Assembly: GCA_031292355.1 (NCBI GenBank)
Contig: JARLHI010000075.1
Span: forward strand, 62,001 to 126,000
From: Candidatus Obscuribacterales bacterium
Lineage (GTDB): Bacteria; Cyanobacteriota; Vampirovibrionia; Obscuribacterales; Obscuribacteraceae
Reading direction: 5' to 3'
DNA length: 64,000 nucleotides
This document shows, piece after piece, positions 1 through 8,669 of the stretch. A program made the translations under genes and the position numbers. Numbering within the stretch: position 1 is the stretch's first letter; each line of letters starts with the position of its first letter. A model generated the notes under the pieces. The model did not search any database. It was not told the origin of the DNA and saw nothing but the letters and a program-made list of their open reading frames with translations.

Positions 1-416
1 CAGTTGATGATGCGTTTGGCTAGGTAATGAATTTTGTAAGTCTGCTTACCCTGTACCGTATGGTTAGCGTCACCAATTTTTAGAATGATTTCGCTACCAC
101 TGCGCGTCAACGAATAGGGTAGCGGTTGCCCATTTTGACTGGTGACAGACTGCACGGCCAAATCCACAGTGTAGGGGGCGTTGAATCGCCTGTAAGCAAC
201 TGGTATGTGACGCCTGATACCATGCCGACTTTCAGAGCCGAAATCCATACTGATTGACTCAGTAACATCAGCACTTGCATCCTTTTTTAGAACAATTTCT
301 GCTCGAAATTGATCCATCACTTCAGCAAGAGCGGATTGCTGCAAAAAAAATAGCACCAGAACCAGTGCCACTGCCTTTAAAGGCCAGAAACCGGTTTTGT
401 CTGATTTAGTCTTCAT
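1..416 (-). CDS. DUF2207 family membrane protein, N-terminal part (cut by window edge)
   Basis: An open frame runs from an ATG at 416 leftwards off the window, giving 138 codons without a stop. Residues 1-32 look like a Sec signal peptide (basic start, then a Val/Leu/Phe core ending in SALAE). The next part has the DUF2207 pattern: a beta-rich domain with AEIVLKKDASADVTESISMDF followed by the conserved RHGIRRHIP stretch. DUF2207 proteins are predicted membrane proteins of unknown function with an extracytoplasmic beta domain and a later TM/Gly-rich tail, and the tail would lie outside the window. The family call rests on recollection of the N-terminal signature. The protein shares no operon with its divergent neighbours. 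Confidence 0.7.
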   Translation of the reverse strand, partial: MKTKSDKTGFWPLKAVALVLVLFFLQQSALAEVMDQFRAEIVLKKDASADVTESISMDFGSESRHGIRRHIPVAYRRFNAPYTVDLAVQSVTSQNGQPLPYSLTRSGSEIILKIGDANHTVQGKQTYKIHYLAKRIIN

Positions 417-480
417 GTAATTCCTGCTAATGCCCCACGTCAATTGATATACACCAGATACAACATCAACGCATCAATCT

Positions 481-639
481 TTAGGGTCCCTTACGATTCT
501 CATAAAGATCGATAATTCGCCGTGTTTCGTCTATTGCAATTTTCACCGGATTCGGTGCCTTGAATGGCCCCAAGAAGGCAGCCTGCAAGCAGATGGATAA
601 AATCCCCATCAATTCTTCCTTTAAAGTCTCAAAATTCAT
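481..639 (-). CDS. small hypothetical protein (52 aa)
   Basis: A short frame starts at ATG 639 and stops at TAA 481-483. The product begins MNFETLKEEL, has a hydrophobic middle (ILSICLQAAFLG) and ends in a charged amphipathic helix (IDETRRIIDLYENRKGP). Its composition looks like real protein rather than noise, and it fills the space between the DUF2207 gene and the TPR gene. The Shine-Dalgarno signal is weak and I recognise no family, so this is tentative. Confidence 0.35.
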   Translation of the reverse strand: MNFETLKEELMGILSICLQAAFLGPFKAPNPVKIAIDETRRIIDLYENRKGP

Positions 640-734
640 TTGCGGACCATTAAATGACAGGCGAAAAGAAGCCCTGTGCCGTTATACTGGAAACAGGCTG
701 GCTTTGTTTGGAATACTTTCGTCAGGTCTCACAA

Positions 735-1316
735 ATGGCTCAACCGCGTAAGAAAAACGTTCTGCCCAGGGATGTCCCACAAGGTCTGACCGCCGAACAA
801 TATTTTGCACTGGGAATCCAATATCGCACGCTTGGCTGGACAGAACAGGCTCGCGACGCTCTGATTCTAGTGACAGAAAGCAGTCAGGACGACGATCTTA
901 CGATCTCGGCGCAACGATTTCTCAAAACTAAGATACCGCGCTTTCCTGTGCCATTGTTAGCCGAACAAAGGCATATTGAAGGCTTCAATAGAATGGCCAC
1001 TGGCGATCAGCTGGGAGCCAGAAAAGCTTTTGAAGAGTTGATTCAAGATTTTCCCGATTTCGAATGGCCCTACGGTCAGCTGAGCGTCATTTTTCTTCAG
1101 GAAGGTGAAACCGCAAAGGCTAAAAAGCTGCTTAAAAGAGCGCTTGCAATCAACCCCAATTACATCGGTGGTTGGTTGCATATGGCCACGGCCAAAGGTC
1201 TCGAACTAGACTTCGATGGCGCACAAGCGTGCGTAGACAAAGCACTTGACGCTGACCCCACTGACGCTGCTGCACTTGCTATGCAAGATGCCTTAAAGCA
1301 ACTCAAAGACCTCTAA
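735..1316 (+). CDS. TPR-repeat protein
   Basis: This 193-aa cytoplasmic protein has at least two tetratricopeptide units in its second half. One is around GARKAFEELIQDFPDFEWPY, the next around AKKLLKRALAINPNYIGGW, followed by a third degenerate unit with DADPTDAAAL. TPRs are protein-protein scaffolds, so the partner cannot be deduced. The frame is open to an upstream ATG at 654, but the added 27 residues are Cys/Trp-rich and unlike a start region. I prefer ATG 735, which has AGG eight bases upstream. The gene ends two bases before the convergent gene at 1318. The N-terminal half (TAEQYFALGIQYRTLGWTEQ) is also helical and may be a further TPR. Confidence 0.7.
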   Translation: MAQPRKKNVLPRDVPQGLTAEQYFALGIQYRTLGWTEQARDALILVTESSQDDDLTISAQRFLKTKIPRFPVPLLAEQRHIEGFNRMATGDQLGARKAFEELIQDFPDFEWPYGQLSVIFLQEGETAKAKKLLKRALAINPNYIGGWLHMATAKGLELDFDGAQACVDKALDADPTDAAALAMQDALKQLKDL

Positions 1317-1317
1317 T

Positions 1318-1782
1318 TTATTTGTTAGTAGATGTCTTTTTGACAGCTCTGCCTGTTTTCTGCTCGTCGCCTGGTCTAGCCGACAGGCGCTTGCCACGAG
1401 TTTCTCGCAAAAGGTGAACAACCTTAACCTCAGCGCCTCGGGTATCGCCAACTACAGATTTAATTGACGCGCCTTCTTCGGCCGTACGGTCGACAAAACT
1501 GTGGAAAAATGCCAGCTCATCAAAGGCGGCGCGCAAGCCATCATCCTGATAATTCATGGATTCTTTGAGAAAGCGCCTGTAATTGCGCCAGGCTTTTTGC
1601 TGCCCCTCAACTGTCTTGAATGTCTTGCTAAAATCACTCGAAGACAGGCTGAGATACGCCAAATAATGATTAGCGCGAGTGGTCAACTGCCGCCTGCGCT
1701 TGTCCTGAATTTTCTGACATTGCAACCATTGCAAATATCGCTGAAAATGACCAGCAAATATTTTCAAAAAGCTTGATTTCAC
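1318..1782 (-). CDS. hypothetical basic protein
   Basis: A 154-aa protein I do not recognise. The N-terminal third is Arg/Lys/Gln-rich and helical (FQRYLQWLQCQKIQDKRRRQL). The middle contains an aromatic helical stretch (AWRNYRRFLKES, FDELAFFHSFVDR), and the C-terminal 25 residues are a basic disordered tail (RPGDEQKTGRAVKKTSTNK). There is no signal peptide or TM segment. It lies downstream of the ATPase gene at 1867-4374 on the same strand with an 84-bp gap and could share its transcript. The opposite-strand frame across the same bases looks like a shadow. Confidence 0.5.
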   Translation of the reverse strand: MKSSFLKIFAGHFQRYLQWLQCQKIQDKRRRQLTTRANHYLAYLSLSSSDFSKTFKTVEGQQKAWRNYRRFLKESMNYQDDGLRAAFDELAFFHSFVDRTAEEGASIKSVVGDTRGAEVKVVHLLRETRGKRLSARPGDEQKTGRAVKKTSTNK

Positions 1783-1866
1783 TTACAAATACCGGGTTTC
1801 CGCGAGCTTCTAAGAATCAATGATACTAGAAGTTAGCGAAAAAAATGCAATAAGAAATACAAAAAT

Positions 1867-4374
1867 TTAGCGCCAGATTTCTTCAAATTGACCTGGATTT
1901 TTTTCCCCATATGGCACCCAAATCGTCTCGAAAACCAATATCGAAACCTGACTGGATTTTGACGTAAATGGCTGGATTTCAAAGGTCTCGACGGCCGGAT
2001 CGAATTTTGCACTCAACTCATTCAATTCCATGCGAAAATCGGCATCTAACGTTTGATACTCAGCCTGAAAATGTGCCAAATTCTCCTGCGCGTGTTGCAC
2101 TGATTTTTCTTTAGAACGGGCCTTTGCATACTCCTTAGCGGCTGTCTGAGTCCTGCCAACGCTAGAAGCGGAAAAAGGCTTGCCGCGCATAATAGCGCCA
2201 AGAACGGTGCCCCCAAAGGTCATGGCTGCCTGTTGATCGTACTGATTGACAGCATCTTGAGCGTTAGAGACTGTGGCTTGAGCGGCACGAATTTTCGTCT
2301 GGAGGGCATCGAGTTTGGGAGCGTATTTCGTTTTCAGCTTTTGCACGCTCACATCGCGAGCCGCCCTTGCATATTCCCGCAAACGCAAGCGAAATTCCTT
2401 TTCGGTTTCAAGCGGTTGCGAAAATTGATTGCTTGCCGCACTTTTCAATAGATATATCTTCTGGCTGCTAGTCAGCCACGCCGAGAATTCTTTGCGCCAC
2501 ATCTTTTTCTTACTTTCACTTTGTAGATTCGAGGGAGGAAAATCAAAAAGAGCATGCTCGACTGCAGTAGCGTCCAGTTCGTCGAAATTCAAGTTGACAG
2601 GGCGCACATCAGCGTAAGTGATGGCTGGCAATGTGTCAGTGACCGGCAAAATAAACGAACGCGAGCTTACATAGTCGAGCTTTGCTTTCACGTCAGTAAA
2701 ACGCATCGAAGTAGCAGCAAAAATGGCAGCTTTATAAACGATATTTTTCGCCGTCTTGTCTTTTACAGGCAAAAATCGCAAGGCGGCACTCTGGCCAAGG
2801 CTTAAAGGAGTTGGCGAAAGGTCGGCATGGGCTGGAGACACGGTTTTTACAGCAGGCGCTTCTGGCTCTTGAACAAAATCGTTGGCTTTCTGCGCGTTTT
2901 CGGTAAGAGTTTTGCTGCGACCAGCCATCAGACTTTTGATTTGATTGCGTACGAGAGGACCAAATAAATAAGACAGAGTCCAGCGAGTCTCAAACAATTG
3001 AGGGTGCTCGGAATGAATGTTATTCAAAAGAAAATTGCGCGTCTTTAACCGCCCGAGCAAATCCGTCAGCGACTTTCTGTCGATCACTTTTCCGCTTTCG
3101 CCAAAGGCGCCTTCTAGACCGTCAAGAAGACGTTGCTTATCGCGTTCGGTTTGCAATCTACCAATGAACCAGGTACCAGCGTTTGCAAGCCCTTTGTAGT
3201 CCAGATCTACAGAGTTTTGACTGGCGAGCAGTATGCCCAGACCATAAGCTCTTGCTTGCTTGAGCAACGTCAAAAGTGGAGTTTTGGAAGGCGGATTAGA
3301 AACAGGCGGAAAATAACCGTAGATTTCATCCATATAAAGAATCGCTCTCAGACTGCTACTGCCAGTTTGCGAACGCATCCAGGTGAGAATTTGATTAAGC
3401 AGCAAAGTGACAAAAAACATTCTTTCGCTATCGTTCAAATGCGCAATCGAGAAAATTGAAACTTGCGGTTTGCCTTGATTGTTGAATAACATGGCTCCTA
3501 TATCCAGAGGATAGCCGGACAGCCATGCATCAAAGCCCGGAGCTGCGAGCAAATTATTCAAAGACAGAGCAAAAGCGAAACGCTCTTTCTGCGGAAAAAA
3601 TGTGTCTAAATCAAGCGCTCCGATGCGCTGGCTGCCGGAAGGATGCTGAATTTCAGCAACCAGGCCAATCAGGTCGATATCCTTGTGCCCGCGCCAGGCG
3701 CGGTCAATAATTGTCGAAAGCAATATATGTTCTCGACTTTTTAGAGGGTCGGCATTTATGCCAAGCAGAGTCAACAAGCTTGCGACGACGTTGGAAACAT
3801 GCTCGCGCATAGAATCGCCATCGTCAATTACGTCATCGCTTGGAGCTTTGAGCGAACTGAGAATTGATACAGGCAAACCCGCGCTGCTGCCAGGTGTGTA
3901 GATAGAAAAATCGCAAGCGTCCTTAAAGCGCTCAATGCGCTCACCGTCTTGTCCCCAGGACTTCAGTCCCTCACGCCATAAAGTAGCTTTTTTCTCGGCC
4001 AGTGCATCTTTGCTAACGCCTTCTCGGCGCGCTTCTTCCTCACTGACCCAGGGGGCAAAATCAGAGCCCAATAACTTGGGAAAAGCAAGCAACAAATTGC
4101 TCAAGTCACCCTTTGGATCTATCGCTATAACGGGAATACCGTCAATTGCCGCCTCTTCAATTAATCCAAGGCACAATCCAGTTTTGCCACTGCCGGTCAT
4201 ACCGATGCAAACACCATGCGTGAGCAAATCTTTTGACTCATACAGCAGAAGTGTTTGCAGGGCAGGATCTGCGTTATCAACCTCGGCAACCTGCTTTCCC
4301 AGATAAAAGACACCCAGTTTTTCAAAATCTTTTATTTCAGCAACCACTGCTAGTTCCTTTAATTTGACGCTCAA
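1867..4374 (-). CDS. HerA/DUF87-type ATP-binding protein
   Basis: An 835-aa P-loop ATPase of the HerA/FtsK-like DUF87 class. Walker A is GMTGSGKTG at residues 58-66. An acidic Walker B region, AILYMDEIYGYFPP, lies near residue 345 and is followed by the sensor-like stretch GLGILLASQNSVDLDYKGL. After about residue 500 comes a proline-rich linker, then a long helical/coiled-coil part (KLKTKYAPKLDALQTKIRAAQ and QHAQENLAHFQAEYQTLDAD). A small beta domain ends the protein. Family members are DNA-translocating or remodelling motors, often orphan genes of unknown substrate. No NurA-like nuclease is next to it, so a classical HerA-NurA pair is not supported here. Confidence 0.75.
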   Translation of the reverse strand: MSVKLKELAVVAEIKDFEKLGVFYLGKQVAEVDNADPALQTLLLYESKDLLTHGVCIGMTGSGKTGLCLGLIEEAAIDGIPVIAIDPKGDLSNLLLAFPKLLGSDFAPWVSEEEARREGVSKDALAEKKATLWREGLKSWGQDGERIERFKDACDFSIYTPGSSAGLPVSILSSLKAPSDDVIDDGDSMREHVSNVVASLLTLLGINADPLKSREHILLSTIIDRAWRGHKDIDLIGLVAEIQHPSGSQRIGALDLDTFFPQKERFAFALSLNNLLAAPGFDAWLSGYPLDIGAMLFNNQGKPQVSIFSIAHLNDSERMFFVTLLLNQILTWMRSQTGSSSLRAILYMDEIYGYFPPVSNPPSKTPLLTLLKQARAYGLGILLASQNSVDLDYKGLANAGTWFIGRLQTERDKQRLLDGLEGAFGESGKVIDRKSLTDLLGRLKTRNFLLNNIHSEHPQLFETRWTLSYLFGPLVRNQIKSLMAGRSKTLTENAQKANDFVQEPEAPAVKTVSPAHADLSPTPLSLGQSAALRFLPVKDKTAKNIVYKAAIFAATSMRFTDVKAKLDYVSSRSFILPVTDTLPAITYADVRPVNLNFDELDATAVEHALFDFPPSNLQSESKKKMWRKEFSAWLTSSQKIYLLKSAASNQFSQPLETEKEFRLRLREYARAARDVSVQKLKTKYAPKLDALQTKIRAAQATVSNAQDAVNQYDQQAAMTFGGTVLGAIMRGKPFSASSVGRTQTAAKEYAKARSKEKSVQHAQENLAHFQAEYQTLDADFRMELNELSAKFDPAVETFEIQPFTSKSSQVSILVFETIWVPYGEKNPGQFEEIWR

Positions 4375-4453
4375 GAATCGCTCAAGAAATGTTCGGGTGA
4401 AGCAACAAATACACTAGCACTAAATCAATTCAACACAAGGCAAGTCAAGACGA

Positions 4454-5131
4454 CTAGCCCACTTTAGTGGTCCTTTCAGTTCGATTGACCGTAAGTTGCA
4501 GAAGTTCTTTCTGGCGACTCAAATGGGTGTGCAATTCTTGCGTCAATTGATTGATGCAATGGGGCTTTTGTTCGCTCTTTGCAGTTTGCCTGGCGCTCAA
4601 TCGAATTGGCTCGGAGACAATCACAGCAGCCACTCTGTTACCTTTAGAACCACTATATGTAATGGCGACTGGGATCACGGGCAAGTCGATACCGCATTCG
4701 GCAGCCATAAGCATAATGCGAGCAGCGCCCGATTTGAAAGGATGTACGACTCCATCGACAAAGATGCCACCTTCTGGAAACATGACAATGGGTTGTCCTT
4801 TGAGTAATTGCTCTTTCATAAACGCCATGGTTTCTGGATTTCTGTTTGCCTCGAAGGCTCCCACCGACCGCAACACAAAGCCCTGATAGCCGCGCAGTTC
4901 AGACTTGTGAGACATGTAATTAGCGGGGCGCCCCTTGATGGTTTTCATCAACACCAGCCCATCGAATCGCGAAACATGATTAGCGATTAGAAGATAAGGC
5001 CCGGACTTGGGAATATTCTCGCTACCGTCTAGTGCAAAGCGACGAAAATAGCTCTTTAAGATGATTTCGTTAACGATATTCCAGAACCCACAGGTGAAAA
5101 TATTTTTGCGATCGACAACATGATTCGACAT
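4454..5131 (-). CDS. 1-acyl-sn-glycerol-3-phosphate acyltransferase-like protein (PlsC family)
   Basis: A 225-aa acyltransferase carrying the two signature blocks of the PlsC/LPLAT family. Block I is NHVSRFD at residues 51-57 (His/Asp catalytic pair) and block III is FPEGG at 118-122 (glycerol-phosphate binding). It would transfer an acyl chain to lysophosphatidic acid or a related lipid at the inner membrane face. The first helix (FWNIVNEIILKSYFRRF) is probably membrane-associated. It sits 79 bp downstream of nothing on its own strand except a non-coding gap, so it is probably monocistronic. Which lysolipid it uses cannot be said. Confidence 0.85.
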   Translation of the reverse strand: MSNHVVDRKNIFTCGFWNIVNEIILKSYFRRFALDGSENIPKSGPYLLIANHVSRFDGLVLMKTIKGRPANYMSHKSELRGYQGFVLRSVGAFEANRNPETMAFMKEQLLKGQPIVMFPEGGIFVDGVVHPFKSGAARIMLMAAECGIDLPVIPVAITYSGSKGNRVAAVIVSEPIRLSARQTAKSEQKPHCINQLTQELHTHLSRQKELLQLTVNRTERTTKVG

Positions 5132-5350
5132 AGCGTTCTCCTGAAAGCCACGAACAGTAATGATTTAGAGAGATAAAGGAACAATCGAACAAACCTTCGA
5201 TGTATCAAGATTACGACTAAAGTGACTGCTATCGGTCAAGCGATAAACACTTCCTCGACTGTGTTTTGACCTGTATTTTCGCGACATGGCGCAAACGTGG
5301 TACAACAGTACAAGTGTCAAGTGGGACAAAAAGCAAGCAAGGAGGTCGTC

Positions 5351-5584
5351 ATGCCACATACGCAAGAATTGACGAAGCCCTCGGCAAAGCCGAAAAAGAA
5401 AGCCACGGCAACTCGCACAAAAGCGAAAGCAGCGACCAAAAATTCTAAAAGAGCAAGCAAAGCCCTCGCAACGTGCCCAGTCAACGGTGCAGGCTGGTGC
5501 CCTTATCCATTTTCAGTCGAACAGTTAGAAAGACGATTGAAAGAAAGAGCCGCCGCTCAAGCAGCTGCCGATCAATCGAAATAG
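5351..5584 (+). CDS. small Lys/Ala-rich protein with Cys/Trp motif
   Basis: A 77-aa protein whose start at ATG 5351 is fixed by a strong Shine-Dalgarno, AAGGAGG, seven bases upstream. Residues 10-40 are a histone-H1-like Lys/Ala/Thr/Ser tail (KPKKKATATRTKAKAATKNS). The last 35 residues form a compact motif, CPVNGAGWCPYPFSVEQLE, followed by a basic amphipathic helix. The basic tail suggests nucleic-acid binding, and the two Cys could bind metal or form a disulphide. I do not recognise the C-terminal motif. The gene is divergent from the acyltransferase gene. Confidence 0.65.
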   Translation: MPHTQELTKPSAKPKKKATATRTKAKAATKNSKRASKALATCPVNGAGWCPYPFSVEQLERRLKERAAAQAAADQSK

Positions 5585-5624
5585 AATTAATACTTACTCT
5601 GCCGACACTACCGGAAGTGGCATC

Positions 5625-7781
5625 TTACCAGGGCTGGTCTCGTTGCCCATTTGTCCAGGCACGAACAGAATCTATCAATTCTTCACTGAAGGCAGGCTCA
5701 TTGGTGTTGTTATTGTTATAAACGTATCCGAACGCACCTAGATCTTGCGGCCGCTCGTTCCCCTTGATGGCAGGAAGTTCCGGTGCACTGGCAACATCGG
5801 GAAGTCCCCAGGCTCTTGTTCTCAACTGCATCAGCAGCCCTGCCGACCATGCTCTTTGCTCAGACTTCTCACCCACATAGCCGTTCACATAAAGACTTCG
5901 TACTTGAGCGTCAAGTTCAGCTGCACGCTTGAAGAGTACTTGTCTCAGTTGCTCTTGCAACTGCGGATCAAGCTCAGAGTTTGAAGCACTAGATAATTGA
6001 GCCAGCCTGGACAATTCTTTGACTTCGTCTGGGATTTTTTTGGCGAAAGTGACCTTTTTACCGGCATCAGCCGCATTCATCAATTTCGTTGCGGCGTCAT
6101 CATTAAAACGCTGCGACCAAATGTGACTGCTCATATCGTGTGGGTCAGCAACGCTTTTGAGAATTTCTTTGCCCGCTGTGCTGTCTCTATCTAGCCATTC
6201 CAGCATATTGCGAATAACTGAAACCGTACCTTCAGTCGCCTGTCGTTCACTCGCTTGAGTTTTGTAACCTTGAAACAATCTTTTGAATACAGCGCCCACG
6301 ACGTCGCTCTTTAAGGAGCCGTCTTCATGATGTCGGACTTCATGAAACTCGGTTGCAATTTGCTCTCCTGAAAGGTGACGCTCTATCCGACCAGGATTAA
6401 CAGACAGATGACCTAACGCATACGCCATTTCACCTGTCTGCCCCGGAGCCGTCAGTTGATATCTAAGTTCAGGCAATTGTCTGTCTTTCAAAAAGCTCTG
6501 CAACGAAGTGCTGGCATCAGCAAGATACGGTCCTGTATCTTCAGCGCTAAACCATGTTGCCGAAGTACGACTATTTTCAGCTTTTAAAGTCTTGTCTATA
6601 GCAGTCTGAATTTCCGGATGCCGAATCGTATTGGCGTCGCCAGCTACAACATCTTCCAGAGAAGCATCGGGCGCATGAGTATTTTTTGCTTCGACCAATT
6701 CGTTGAATGCGTTGTGCCACTCGATCCGCGCTTTTGCGTCAGCATCTCTATCGTCCATTAATCTGTTCAGATTTGCAGTGTCGCGATTTTTCAGTGCCCC
6801 GATAAATTCATCCATTTGCGCATCTTTAGTCAAATCACTTTGAGAGAGCGCGCGTAGCGCCTTCACGACCTTGACGCGACCTTCAGGCGACCAGGATGCT
6901 AAATCCAGAAATTCATCTTTACCGAGTCCCTGGCTGAGCGATTCGTAATTCTCTGGTCTGAGCTCTGGCCGATGAATGGCTAACCACGACAATATTGGCG
7001 ACGAAAGGGGCTTATCGACGTCGTAATGATCTTTGACAAATTTTTCAGTAGAAGGCAGATTGTGGTCGGGAAAAGTCCTTTTAAATTCTGGCGACGTTTC
7101 ATCACTCAATTTGGCGCGGCTAAGCTTTGCATCAACTGCTCCAAAAACGGCACCAAAAGCCGCACCGCTTGCGGCCTGACTACGGACTTCGGCGCCGGTC
7201 GAGAAGCGCTCGTTGTTCAATATTGACGACAATTCTGAACCGACCACGCCACTTGCTGCACCAGCAACAGTGTTGACTGAAATACTATCGGCTAGAGTTC
7301 TTCTTCCTGGACGTCCAAAGAGCGAGCCTTTGGCTAAAAATTTCTCGGTGCCAGACATTGTGGCGAAAGTGCCAAAACCGACAGCAGCCTGGCTGAACTT
7401 GGCGTAAGCAAAATTAGCTTTATCGTCTGTAATAGGCTGCAGCAAACCTATGGTCGCACCACTGATGCCAGAAACCGTGGCTCCTCGAGTAACCGAAATT
7501 ACCGGTGCCTCAGCCGATCGCAGCACTCCGCCAAGCACTTTATTCAGAACAGCATACTCAGCCACATGCCCAATGAGTGTGCCGGCGGCAGACCAACCAG
7601 ACCTGGCATCACCAGCTTTTATGAAATCAAATTGTACTGACTTAGTGCCGCGGATGTGGTCAGCAATTTGCTGGGCGCCATTTAAGTCGTTTTGAAAAAC
7701 AAAGCCAGCAGACTTTAGAAGCGTCGATGGACCTTCTAACAACTTTGAAACTTCTGTCGAGGATGTAGCAGCCTTGTCCAT
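5625..7781 (-). CDS. large hypothetical protein with HExxH motif
   Basis: A 718-aa protein I cannot assign. Residues about 60-220 are Ala/Gly-rich with several short hydrophobic helices (VISVTRGATVSGISGATIGLL, AASGVVGSELSSIL, SGAAFGAVFGAVDAK). This resembles the membrane-inserting or packing region of large secreted or toxin-like proteins. The middle is helical and charged. Near residue 478 is HEVRH, an HExxH zinc-metallopeptidase signature, followed by HEDG, in a context (IATEFHEVRHHEDGSL) that fits an active-site helix. There is no signal peptide. The start at 7781 has little upstream SD. Function as a peptidase is an inference from the motif alone. Confidence 0.6.
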   Translation of the reverse strand: MDKAATSSTEVSKLLEGPSTLLKSAGFVFQNDLNGAQQIADHIRGTKSVQFDFIKAGDARSGWSAAGTLIGHVAEYAVLNKVLGGVLRSAEAPVISVTRGATVSGISGATIGLLQPITDDKANFAYAKFSQAAVGFGTFATMSGTEKFLAKGSLFGRPGRRTLADSISVNTVAGAASGVVGSELSSILNNERFSTGAEVRSQAASGAAFGAVFGAVDAKLSRAKLSDETSPEFKRTFPDHNLPSTEKFVKDHYDVDKPLSSPILSWLAIHRPELRPENYESLSQGLGKDEFLDLASWSPEGRVKVVKALRALSQSDLTKDAQMDEFIGALKNRDTANLNRLMDDRDADAKARIEWHNAFNELVEAKNTHAPDASLEDVVAGDANTIRHPEIQTAIDKTLKAENSRTSATWFSAEDTGPYLADASTSLQSFLKDRQLPELRYQLTAPGQTGEMAYALGHLSVNPGRIERHLSGEQIATEFHEVRHHEDGSLKSDVVGAVFKRLFQGYKTQASERQATEGTVSVIRNMLEWLDRDSTAGKEILKSVADPHDMSSHIWSQRFNDDAATKLMNAADAGKKVTFAKKIPDEVKELSRLAQLSSASNSELDPQLQEQLRQVLFKRAAELDAQVRSLYVNGYVGEKSEQRAWSAGLLMQLRTRAWGLPDVASAPELPAIKGNERPQDLGAFGYVYNNNNTNEPAFSEELIDSVRAWTNGQRDQPW

Positions 7782-7880
7782 GCCTAATCGACCGATGTGT
7801 TAAATGAGGGCGCCAGCCTCTTTGCATCGGTAAATTATGGAGCCCTGCTGGGCAAAACGCAAGCAAGTTTTATCTGGAGG

Positions 7881-8210
7881 CTACTTCGCTCTGACGGCTT
7901 TGCCAATCTTCTGGCTTTCAGCATCTCTTGCCGCTTGCGCCTTCTCTTCGCGCAGTTTCAGCTGATATTGTTGAATGAAAGAAAGCGGATCATTGCCGAA
8001 GTAGAACGTTTTGAATTCACGTTTTTCATCGCTTTCGACGGGGATCAAACGTGCATCGCCTATTACTTGCGAAGGCATTAACGCCGCAGTAACGCCCGTA
8101 TCTGTCAACGCAAAAGCAGGCACAATCGTCGCTTCGACTTCTTCTGCGCTATCTCTCGTGACAAATACTGCGTAAGTGCTGTGCGCAGGTGCGATCGAAA
8201 TATATTTCAT
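7881..8210 (-). CDS. hypothetical protein
   Basis: A 109-aa protein of unknown function. ATG 8210 is preferred over an in-frame TTG at 8225 because GGAG lies nine bases before the ATG. The sequence starts MKYISIAPAHSTYAVFVTRD and continues with a short beta-rich core. It ends with a charged helical tail (QYQLKLREEKAQAARDAESQ) that could be a coiled coil. It lies 46 bp downstream of the 8256-8618 gene on the same strand and probably shares its transcript. Confidence 0.55.
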   Translation of the reverse strand: MKYISIAPAHSTYAVFVTRDSAEEVEATIVPAFALTDTGVTAALMPSQVIGDARLIPVESDEKREFKTFYFGNDPLSFIQQYQLKLREEKAQAARDAESQKIGKAVRAK

Positions 8211-8255
8211 AACTTCATTCTCCAAATTGATAACAAGTTCAGGGTTTTAAATATT

Positions 8256-8618
8256 TCAGCGAGCGACGGGCGCCTTAAAAGGCTGGAAAGACAAGAACGG
8301 TGAGCCCTGCCAGAGGTTTACGGAGACGGTCAAAGGGCCAACTTCGCTCAATTGCAAACGAACAACCGTAGATAAAGCTTTGACTGAACTAACAGTCGAG
8401 CCATAAATCCATGTCCAGTCAACCGAACAGACAGCATCGCTGTCGAGGGCTAGCTCTTGTGCGTTGACTACGCTCAGGCGGACCATAATCTCACCTTCGT
8501 CTGCGACTGCATCAAGACTCAAACCGATTTCGTTTTCCAATCGAACAGAGAGATTTTTGAGACTACTGTTTGCTGATACTATTTTCAGCCCCTGTATAGA
8601 CGCCAGATCTAATGACAT
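8256..8618 (-). CDS. hypothetical protein, beta-rich
   Basis: A 120-aa protein with no signal peptide or TM segment. Alternating hydrophobic and polar residues (LKNLSVRLENEIGLSLDAV, TVVRLQLSEVGPLTVSVNLW) indicate a mostly beta structure. I do not recognise the family. It is the first gene of a likely two-gene unit with the protein at 7881-8210 and is divergent from the flavoprotein at 8670; the 51-bp spacer must hold both promoters. Confidence 0.55.
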   Translation of the reverse strand: MSLDLASIQGLKIVSANSSLKNLSVRLENEIGLSLDAVADEGEIMVRLSVVNAQELALDSDAVCSVDWTWIYGSTVSSVKALSTVVRLQLSEVGPLTVSVNLWQGSPFLSFQPFKAPVAR

Positions 8619-8669
8619 GTAAGTCCTTCAATTAACCAAGCTTATATTATCAGTGTAGAATCACTGATT

